Of a stretch of DNA of 64,000 nt, positions 49,401 through 61,400 are shown one piece after another. This DNA comes from Spisula solida (taxonomy: Eukaryota > Mollusca > Bivalvia > Venerida > Mactridae). Position 1 is the first letter of the stretch, and each line of letters starts with the position of its first letter. The position numbers were made by a program, and so were the translations under genes. The stretch covers positions 41,668,601-41,732,600 of the forward strand of contig OX365948.1 in NCBI GenBank assembly GCA_947247005.1, given 5' to 3'. Under the pieces are notes generated by a model. It saw only the letters and a list, made by a program, of their open reading frames with translations, made no database searches and had not been told where the DNA came from.

Positions 49401-52400
49401 TGCAAAAGACTATTGAAAGGAACAGAAATACACAAGTATCAGTTTAGTAAGAAAACACCTTATGAAAATTTTGAAAACAGTCACCTTTTGTGTTGATAGT
49501 GCTTATCATAGGACATGAAAAACTTCTGTAGAATTAAATATGTCTGTACATATAATTTTAGAACTGCTTCCAAAATATTGTTCCGGTGTCAGATTTTGGA
49601 AATAGATGTTTTGTAGCTCTTAGAACTACTCTTGAGATGTTTCTTTGCAGTAAAAACAAAAATATCATTAACTTTTATCATAAGTGACACATTCACAGAC
49701 TCCGATTGAAAACTATACAGTTAAGTATTTACAATTGTATTGAACTTGCAATTTGCACATTCAGTTCTATCGTATATTACTAACAATTTTTGTTAATAAT
49801 AAAAAAAATAAACGTACGTCTCCCATAAAAGCCAATAGCTATGGCATTGCCTGATCATGTGTTGGTGTTTTTGGTGCACTTTTGATGATCGAGACACTCA
49901 AAATTGTCTAGTGTTTTTATTTGCAGATAATTCTTAACATTAATCCATTCATCAATTAAATATCGTATATTACATAATTTGAAGAAAAAAAAACATGAAA
50001 ACCAAGAAAAGACAAAGAACACATTTAAATATCTAAAATGATGGAAAAAAACATTTGAAATAAAAAAACACATTGGATGAATTTAGAGATAAAGTACAAA
50101 TTATAAGTTATAAGCTTAGTTTGAAAATAAGCAATAGATTTGATTAGAAGCCTGCTGAAAATAACTGATTTAGGTCCTAGCTACCAACACAACACCGCTT
50201 GTATATAGGCACTACATGTTACTACAAATTAAGCTAGCATGATATATTACGTTGCTATTAAACTGAGCATTCGTACACCAAAACTTAAAAGGCCAAGTAT
50301 GCTACATTTCATTATAAAATAACGGAAAATTATTAGAACTTAACCTTTTCTCCATAAAACCTAATCAATTTTAACAAACAAAATTACAATTACTGGTTAA
50401 ATAAACGTAATGCCAGTAGAATATTTCCTAACCATAAATTAGAATTTACAAAAAAATTAAGACTCTCAACACTACTTTTGATAGTATGCCTGTCCTATCC
50501 ATAAAGTACGAACATCATAAAATATAGGTGTTCGAAAAATTTAGACTATGAAAACTTTTTTTATATTACACCTGTCTAGTTATGATCAAGGATGAAAGGC
50601 ACATTAACTGAGCACAGATTGTTATGTGACATCATATGCAAATAAAAGAACAAATTATTCCTTTAATCATAACCAAGGGACCAACCTTTGATCTAAGGTA
50701 ATCATTATACTCTTTTTGTCTTGCTTTACTAGCTTCTATACGTTTTGAACTAACTTCTTCTGAGTCTTGATATAATGAGTTTTTCATTCTTCGTGGTGAA
50801 ATTTGCTGCCCAGATTCCACGTTAGTTGGTGCATATTTTCTTTCAGACTCCATGGATCGTCTAGATCTTGGTCTGCCTGGTGAACGAACAGACCTTTCAT
50901 AGAAACCATCTGGAGCATTCTCATTGGAAAATGCAGGTGGTCCATTAAAGGCTTGTTCAGGTGCTGGTGGAGGCTGACGTGAGTACGTGTTCGTTTTGAA
51001 AGCCTGTGCAAGCAAGTGAGGATAACATGTTAATTGTTTTATTAAAGGTGTGAAGAAGGTAAACGTGCAAGAGAAACAAACAAAACGTGAACAAAATATC
51101 CAACACTAACATTGAAAATAACGTAGAAAACAATATAAATGAACAGGTTAGAAATATGTGTATGAAATTTTCTAAGGAGACGTACTCAGGAGGCAACAAA
51201 ATACTGTTCATCAGTGATTTTGGGGTACACTGATTATAAGTTCCTTAAGTTAGACAGTGCAATGTTTATCTATGTTAAGGCTAAGGTCAGTAAACGATTT
51301 GTAAAATATTTTCTACTAAAAGCTAAAGTTTTCATGCATTTTATGATGCGCATTCTTTGGTAGATCAATGATTTCAGTGCCCTTTAATACAATCCATGCA
51401 TTACTTTTTTTTATTTATGGACATTGCAAGGGAGAATGACATTCAATGTCAAAGCACATTTATGAGCATGATTGTGCAACAAGTTTGTTTCTGTGATCAG
51501 CATTCAATCATTTAATAAAACAATGAGTGAAAGTGTTTGTTATGGTAGTATTAGCAATATGCAATGAGGTTAGTAAGAAATAAGATGTTAAATAACCAAA
51601 TACAAAATAGATAATGCAAGAAACAAATATTTGACAAAAAACATACTTTGAAGTGAGAAATAAAATATTTGACCTGCTAAAAGACTAAAAAGCTATCGGC
51701 TGTGACTGACATTATATGCAAAACTGATTGCAAGTAATAATCACAAAATATATAACTATTTGACCAGCAAAAAGGCTTAAGAAAGCTATTGGTTATGGCT
51801 GACATTATATGTATAGCTACATTTCTTGGTAAGGAGCTATTTACCAATGGGGTGCCTTCAACTGGTCGGTCATCATCCCGTGGTTTGAGCCAGTCTGGAT
51901 TTGGTTTTACAGTGGATCTTGGCTGAGGTTGCTCTATTGCATCTGGTTTTAACATTTCACCTTCAGGCATGTACTGGCTGTGACCGGGGTATGGAGGCTG
52001 ACCATACTGAGAGCGCTCAGGAATAGGCCGGGAGTCAGTCTTAAACGCCTACGGGCAAAAGTTAAATGACAGTTAGAAATGTGTAACATTACATTGGTGA
52101 CTAAATGGTGTGTGAATAAAGCATGAACGGAGTATGATTAAAACAAGAATGGAGTATGATTAAAGCATGAATGGAGTATGAATGGAGTATGAATGAAGCA
52201 TGAATGGAGTATGAATGAAGCATCAGTTGAGTAAAATGAAGTAAGAATATAGAATAAATGGAGTAGTGTTGAAATTTATTGGCTGAAACAACTTCTATGA
52301 AAACATTCAACTTGTGCAATGTTACAAAGAAATGTGCTTTGGATGAGGATAAGGAAAACTGAAACAAAGAAATGGTTAATAATTAAGTTATTTTTGGTTA

Positions 52401-55400
52401 CCCTATGTTGAAGTTAATGTGTTGCACTGTAGGATAGTCACTGTTTCAATAAATAAAGAAGTTATGTAGGAAATGACATAAACATAGAACTGTAAACCTT
52501 GTATATCAATGCATCGTGTAAGTAACTGCTATTCTTTCATCCAAAATTTTCTTTCCCTTAATTGTTAATTACAGATCCATTAATTTAGTAATACTAACAA
52601 GATCGGTATTAAAGTAGTACCCACACATAATTCATTGTGGCTGTGATTGGGCCATGAAGACAGATAGTTGATGAATTTTTTAGTTCATGTGTTCATTCGT
52701 ACCTTTACATAGTATCAGAATATATAAAAATACATGGCCTAAATTATATGCAGTTTATAAACATTACATAAATTCAATGTTTAACACAAATACATTCTGA
52801 TACAGCAAAAAAGCAAACATTTGTCCGACTAAGGTAACTCCATATTAATGTAATTACCAGTGGAGTGCCTTCTACACGATCGGCATCTAACTCACGACGT
52901 CGTCCAGACATGTATCTTTTAGACGGTGATTTTGGCGGCGACTTTAGCGGAGACTTTGGCGGTGATTTCGGAGGTGATCTGGATCTCACTGGTGACCTTC
53001 TTTCGGGTATATCTCGGTTCATGTTATTTTCACGATCTCCTCTACGTTGACCTTCACCTGGATACGGGGGCTGTCCATAACGTTCACGTTCCGGGATGGG
53101 ACGTGATTTAGATTCAGTTTTATAAGCCTGGTTTTAGAAACATTATGATTATACTAAAATGCCACATACAGTATTACAATAGTGTTAATTAATTAAACAC
53201 AATGCTGATGCAACTAATGTTCTTTAATTCATCGAGTTACCACATGTTTGCATTTAGTCCTTAATTTTAAGTTAAACAAGACTGCGTTCAATAAACGCTT
53301 ATGCCCCCTGTGGAAGCCTTGTCCATAAGTCCAAAATTAGGTCAAGGTGAAGGTCAAAATGGGGTCAGGTGATACAGGCGTGTGGAGAGTGTTCATATAC
53401 AACATCCATGCAAGTATGAAAGCTTTGTAGCCAGCCATAATGTTGCTCGAAGAAACGGTCAATTTGGGTTAACCAGGACGGATGGACGGACGGACGGACG
53501 GACGAACGGACAGGTGAATCACTATATGCCTCCCGATCTATCGATACGGGGGCATAAAAAGCAACAAGACCTACATAACAAAGCAATAATTTTCTTTTAC
53601 ATCTTAAGTGTTGTCATACGATGCTGATAACAGTTATCTTGATTTATATTAATAAATAATATTCATAAGTAATTAATTGCAATTATAATAATCCATAATT
53701 TGCATGAAAATAAATAAAAATGTCTGCTTTAATTAAGAAAAATTAATACACTAACAGAACTTCAAATGCCCCTTACATATTTCAATGATTTATTAAATTA
53801 TATTGAATGGATTGGGTAACGCTATAGGTATAAGCATTGTGAATATCACAACTAAAATTTTAGACACAACCGATTTGGGGATTATTTTGATACAACTGAA
53901 AAAGTGAGACAATCTCAAAATTGAAAATCACAAAAAAATTAAATATTACCAAATATTACTCACAATTACAAACACATGCTCTAATGTAATGATGCAGCAC
54001 AAAAATTCATTACTTTTTTTAATAAATCTTGGCATAAAATGTCAAAAAGGTTAATTTCCATAAAATTAATGTAACTGGTCAAAACATGTGATTTAAATGT
54101 GATTTAATACCCAGCACCATACCAAAGATTGAATTGCAGAGAAAACAATTATAGTGCATTAAGTTCACGAAAAAGTTAAAATTTCAGATGATTTTTTTTT
54201 GTTATTTTCAATTTTTAGTTTATCTTGTTTGATTGGCTGTATATCAAAATATATTTAACTTATTGTTTTGAAAATTATGGGGAATTTGTATGACATTTTG
54301 TAAAATAATAGTATCAAGAATAATACATTACTGAAATTTTAAGAATAGTTGAGGGCGTAAAAGAAGTTTTATTAAGTGTATAAAATAGGAATGTTTGTTC
54401 TGATTACAAGCAGGGAAAACATGCAAGGATACTAGTTATACATTTTGACTACAATAATGTGTATATATAATTATGTATAGAGATTTGGAAAAGCCTACTT
54501 CAGAAATAATATCACATTTGTGTTTGAGTAATAAGAGACAAAATTTCCAGTGTCATTTATAATAAATAGGAAGAGTACTACCCAGAGAATAACAAAAGAC
54601 AGTAATATCACAGCAATCTATTCACTTGCCAATATGGTTATTATTCAATTACAATTTATTCAAATAACTATACCAAAACACAATACCAAAAACAATTATT
54701 ATGGTTAACCATACAGGTGGCAGGAAAAAACATCACCAGCTTAGCTTTGCTTTATTTACTTGTTATGCTGCAAAACAAGGCCACAGCAAAATATTCCCAA
54801 AGCAAAGCCAAGCGCCAAAATTATGCCAAAAGCAAACAAAATTAATACTGCGTGAAAAATCTACATAAAAGGAATTCATACAATAACAAAATCTTATAGT
54901 CACTTTGACAATTATTTGTACATAATATTCATAAATGATGGTCAACATGCATTCTTTCTAATATTTGAATACAAATGAATTACTTATGCAAATACACTGA
55001 AAATACTTATTATCTGTATACCAAATACCTCATTTATAAAATGGATAATTAATGAGAAATACATACTTCAATATTCACTATTCAACATTCACCAAATCCT
55101 AACAAAAACATATTAAGGTCCCAAAACCAAATTAAAGTGAGCAAACACATATTCTGAAACAACAAAGTTAGAGGCGCCTGATTGAAGATGCAATGGACAA
55201 GTTTAATTTAAATGACATAGGACGTTTAATTAGCATTTACAAAAATATAGCCAACACAAAAACAAGTGTTTAGAATGCCATTAAATGACATAGGTTTAAT
55301 GAGCATTTACAAAAATATGGCCAACACAAAAACAAGTGTTTAGAATGCCATTAAATGGCACAGGTTTAATGAGCATAAAAAAAATATGGCCAACACAAAA

Positions 55401-58400
55401 ACAAGTGTTTAGAATGCCATTAAATGACACCGGTTTAATGAGCATTTACAAAAATATTGCCAACACAAAAACAAGTATTTAGAATGGCATTAAATGAGAC
55501 AGGTTTAATTAGAATTTACAAAAATATAGCCAACACAAAAAAAACAAGTGTTTAGAATGCCAGACACTGAAATATGTTTTAGTATTTCAATTCACATTTA
55601 TGTTACCCTAGAGTTCGACATTTGTGACATTGATCGTTGACCATTAGCTGCACTCCCTTCCCTCCTATGCTTTTTGGTTTGTCTCAAATACTGAAGTGTT
55701 TAAAAAAGTTTAGCTGATATCACTTAATTATTTTATATTTTCAAATAAATTTGAACAAAACAATTTGTAGATTTTCAAATTATTTTGTACAAAAAGTTGC
55801 TTTAAATAAGTCAGAACTAAAAAACCATAACAACATTCTTAAAATCTACCAATGCAAAAAATAATGTTGTACTCATTGAAAATAAATTTAGAATTATTAT
55901 ATTATTTACTCTACATTCATTTCTTCTATAAACAAATACATTAAAACATATTGCTGGTGTACTTTAATAATTGTTTAACTGTATATTAATACATTAAAAC
56001 ATTTAATTATTGTTTTAAAACTTTCAGAAACATTTTGGATGTTTACCAAAGCATTATAGCCTTCCGATTGTTTTTCTTTTTGATGGTTGACATACGTGGC
56101 TTTTTGTTTTTTCGTATTTCCTTCAGGTGATTTAGCTAATCTTTCTGGTTCAAGTTGACTATCTGGTGACCTAGGTAACCATTCTGGTAGTTGTCTTTCA
56201 ACTTTATCATTGTTTGCTTCCTCTCCATCACTGCTATCACCTTCTTCTACATCCTCTAATGGCTTATGGTTCGATGTTTCCGGTATAGTTTGCAATTTTG
56301 TCCTCTTCTTGTACACCTAAACCGTCAATAATAATTTTCAAACTGAAGTGTTCAATAATTTTTTTGCCCTTCCCTTGAACAGCTAAACAGTCAACAGTAA
56401 TAATTTTCAAACTTAATTTTACAGGCATAGGATTATTTTGACAAAGGTGTATAGTAACGCCATTACACACATAGTTTTTGACTTAGCCAGGGTGTAGTGA
56501 GCACTCAATGATTCAATAATTTCCTAAACTAGTAGTGTTTCTAACAGTTTATTCTAGTTCCTTAAAATCAAAATATTTAGATACATAATCTGCATTCATA
56601 TTGTTAAATATATTGTTTGTAATAGTCAAAGTGATCTGTATCGAGACATTGAAAGCATACACACATCACATAGACACAGGTTTACTTTACCACTGGACCT
56701 CCATATGAACTGTCGGACAAGTAAGAATAATTGGACCTTGGACCATGATTCTTTCTAATCTCCCCTTTTCTACTTGCAACTTTGCGTGGAGGCTGAAGTA
56801 TTGTAAAAGGTCAATGTCATTTTAAATGAGGTCAATGACAATGTTTTGAAGTTTTATTTTGTTCATTAAACACCTTTCTATACTTTTTTCTTGGCCATTG
56901 TGCCATTTTTCAAAAGAATTTTTAGTCAAACCTATTGTAAACATGCTTATCTGAACTGCATTAATTCCAGGATTTTTAAAACAAACCAGTACTAACTTGC
57001 TGAATAGAAAGCAAATGACTTTTCTACAAGTGGATGACATGACTTAATTTACCCAATGTCACAACGGACATAACCTGCTCATTCCTGAAATCCAACTTAT
57101 TTGACCTGGTTGTGGACAAGCTATTTAGAATGTTTAGAAAACAAGAGTGCTCCTCCTAAAAAACACCAGAATTCCATAGTAGGCTAATTGTAAAAGACAT
57201 ATTTTTTAAAATTTGTTTTGACCCAACCAGATGAAACCTAGAAATGAAACAACATTTACGTCTGTGTATTAATAGCATCAATATTTTGGAAGAGTATTTA
57301 CCAGTGGACCTTTCTCATGTGATACATCTCTATCAAATTCTTCGTGTTTTTCATAATGATTTCTGTCAGTTTGCGGTTGATTGTAATAGTCTGCAGAAGC
57401 TCTTCTGTCTATAACTTGTTTATTTAATGTTTCCTCGGTAATCTTCTCTATATGACGTTTCCGTGGCAGTCGCTTGTGTTGTAATTCCGATGCAGGTCGA
57501 GAACTTGTCACCTGGTTAGATAGCTCCTTGTAAACGATTTACATTGATCAAATTTAAGAATTTGAAATAAACAATGAAAATTATATTCCAATAAAAAATT
57601 CAAATGAACAATGAACACTATATTACAATAAAAAAAATTCAAATTAACAATGAAAATTTTATCACAATAAAAAAAAAATTATATTACAAACCCACAGTAT
57701 TATAAAAAGTACCAAATTATGTTACAAAACAGTACCACAAATGTATTCATCCTTTAATCGTTCAAAACAAAAAATGAATTGTATTGATATAAAAACATGT
57801 TTATATAAAAATAAATAATTCATTTTCATTATAACATAAATCAAAAACAAACAGTTACAATTACATAAAATGTACATAATTAACAGTAACTATAATAACT
57901 AATAGAGCAGTTTTCAACCTTTTTTTCCAGTCACAGGTCAGATTATAATGCTTAATGCTGACCTAGTCCCAAAGACAAAGTGTTTTTAATCATGCAAAAT
58001 TCCAAATTTTGGATAACATTGTTTTTGGAACTGACTAGATCTATCATTTATTTTTCATTAACAACTACACCATATAGAAATATTTCAGATACTAAGTCTC
58101 ATTGTTGTTTACCACAAAAATAGTTAAGCAATGTTTCCCTGATTTGATCCCAAAACATTCCCTCTTACTCGCAAGTAAAATACTTGAATGAGCAACTTAA
58201 AGTTACATTATGAATGAGTTATCAACATGAAAACTGATACAGAAATAAACGAAAAGCATGACAACAATGCAATAAAAACGTGATCAGCACCACAAGGTTA
58301 CCCTATATTGCTCAACTAAGTAATGGTACACAAACTTTTTAGTTAATCATGTATTTTGAACAACAACAATAAATCTGACTCAGATGAGCAAAACAATAAG

Positions 58401-61400
58401 CACACAAAAATATAAATGGTTTGAACAAATTTATAATCATTCTGCCAAACACAATTTAATCAAAGGTATTTTTTGTCAAAGGAGTAAAAATTGATCAATT
58501 TCATAGGTCAAAAATACTATTACTTTCAATTGGCTTAAGCAAAACTCAAAACACAATATCATAAACAATTTCTGCACATCTCAACTCAAAGGAATACCGA
58601 CTTAAATCCTACATCTATGGGTAACATTTATTGACAGTTAAATATTTGAAAAAATAATCTATGTAGGATATATATAATATCTTCAAATAAATTATGATTA
58701 TAATTCCTGAAGAAATGCATGAGCTTGAACATTAGAAAAAGAGTCCTCATGATTTCTCTTACATACATCTATAATATTTCAGAAGTTAACTAGTTATCTG
58801 CTAAGTTAAAGAATCAAGAAACTATATTCTACTGGCTTAATCTGACAATCAGCATTGTTAAGTACACTAATAGGCAGTTTTGAAAGCAACAAAGAAAAAG
58901 AAAAAGTTGGATGAAATGCAAGCAATGTCTTTGAAGGGCTCAATCACAGACAAGCATTATTGTTAAGTACACTAATAGGCAGTTTTGAAGAAACAAAGGG
59001 AAAAGAAAAAGTTGGATGAAGTGCAAGCAGTGTCTTTGAAGAAACACAAATTTGATGAAGTGCAATGAAGCAATGTCTATGAAGAAACACATTCTATTAA
59101 TGACAGTATGAACATAGAAGAACACATCATTTATATACTAGAGAAGCATAATACTAAGAAGGGACATTTAATCTACATTGAGAAAATAGTTTACAGGCTA
59201 TTGTATGAAAAATAGCTTTTAAAAAATTAGTACTAAGTTGACTATACACACAACTATTGCCTAAAGCAGTTGATATAATACTTTGCTAGACAGGGAGCCT
59301 GCGCATTATAGAGCCTGCACATTTATATAGAACTAGAGGTGACGGAAGGAACAGAATACAACAGAAGCTTCAGAAAGCTACTTCACATGTATATCTAATT
59401 TACCGCAGGAATGCCACTAGATCTGCGCGAAACATCGGAATCAAATGATCGTGGACCATGTGCTTGTCTTCCTTCATTCCAGTATGCTGGATTTTGTCTT
59501 AATGGCTGAAGATTTTAAAGACGCTATCAGTTGCTTTCTAATTCTCATGATTTGTTATAACCTTAATTGCTATCAACTTTAAATTTATAGCAACATGAAG
59601 CGTTAAAGGTAAAAGGTCTTTAATTAGATGTATCAATTATATCCACATGGAGTAAACGGCACACTACCGGTATGGGTTTTTTTTACCTATCTGTTTGACA
59701 AAAAAAATTTCAAAGGTAAGTAATTATCAACAGCCTGATTATAAGTTTAGTAAGGATACTCAATTCCAAATTGCACAATGGATGATTTGAGTTATGGATT
59801 AGTTAGGGACAATATGATAGAGGTAGTGTATGAGTGAATGAATTCACCAAACTGCTGAATTAGCAAACTCCAAATGCATACAAAACATAAAAGAAACACT
59901 AGTTGGTCTATCACCAAAGTCTCAATAAAATGAATGTCCGATGAACCTTGTCAGTTTGGCAAGAACCATGATGATATTAAAAGGTGAAAAGGTGTGTAAT
60001 GTTTAATGATTATTGTGTTTATTTGAGGGAGCTTACCTCATCTCTTGATTTACTGTACCCTGGACCAGGTGGGGGTTTATTGGCAAGATATTGTGGAGGT
60101 CCATTTCTGTCCATTACTGAGATTTCTGGTTCTTGTCTAGCTCTAAGATACATGTGTTCTTTTTGTTGCTGAAATATAATACAAGGACATATATGGTAAA
60201 ATAGATGTCAGCTTTACGACTATATTTCATGAATTGTCAGTATAACTGCTCCCAGAAACAAACTTATTATTATTTTTGTCGCTGAAATATAATAGTTACA
60301 GACATACAGTAAAATATATAATATCAGGCCCTTCCCCAGTACCAGAAGTTGATGTGGTACACCAGCCCCTTAAATCCTAATATGGTGTCTTTAATATTAC
60401 TATGGAAGCTAATATTTTGGGTGAGTATTGTGTTACTGGAGAGATTTTGGCCTTTATTATGTAAAAGGTGCTTAAACCAGCCTTTAAATTATTGAAAACC
60501 ATGCAGATTTCTCTTCTAAAACATTTCAACCATTCTTGTCGATCTCCTTTAGCACAAATCCCAGCATTGCCCCAGCGCCTTAAAAAAATCCTGGGGAAGG
60601 GCCATATAACATGTCAGATTTACAGCTATAAATGACCCATTGCCATTTGTCAGAGGGAAGGATATTGGTAACATACCAGTCATGTTTACACTGACTGGTA
60701 TAATCACTTGTTGTCTGTTGTTAAAAATAAACTTGTATTAGACATGATTGTTACATGAACTGATGTTGACAATGGCTCACAAAATTAAACACACATTACA
60801 AGAAAATTCTGCACAATAAAGTAACTTCTTTTGTCTTTTTAAAAGATAAAATTTAGATATAAAATTATTGTAAAACTAAAAACACATTGCGAAGAAATAA
60901 ACAATGCTACCTCTAATGCACTAATTACTTAAGTAACTATAGACACAAGAAAGAAACATTGATGCAAAGCATCTAAGGGCTTTAACAGCTCTAATGATAT
61001 CTATCTAGCACTATTGGATATTGTTAAAAACTGTAAGTTATAATTGTCAAATATTAAACCAAATGATAAAATAATCATATTCTAGCGTTCAAAGATTTTA
61101 AAATATTCTAATGTGTTAAAAGTCCTTCTGACACAATTTCCGTGTAACTGAAACTAACCAATGATGTCATCCTGGCACTGGGAAAAAATGTCCTGAAATT
61201 ATCCGTTTATGCAGAGTGTCCAGCATATACATGGAAATCCATAATTCTCCAATGGCTTTGATATGTCAAAGATTAAAACCACTTTTCCAGACATTGTGAC
61301 AAAAGACCATCAGGGACTGGTGTGTTTGAAGAGACAGACCAAAATTATCTGGTTATACTTTCCTATTTGTGAAACAGATGAATTTTTGTTTCAAATATAC

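Noticed and set aside
52101..52367. 88-codon minus frame with serine/histidine repeats
   Set aside because: It is the translation of the degenerate 'tgaatggagta' tandem repeat in an intron.
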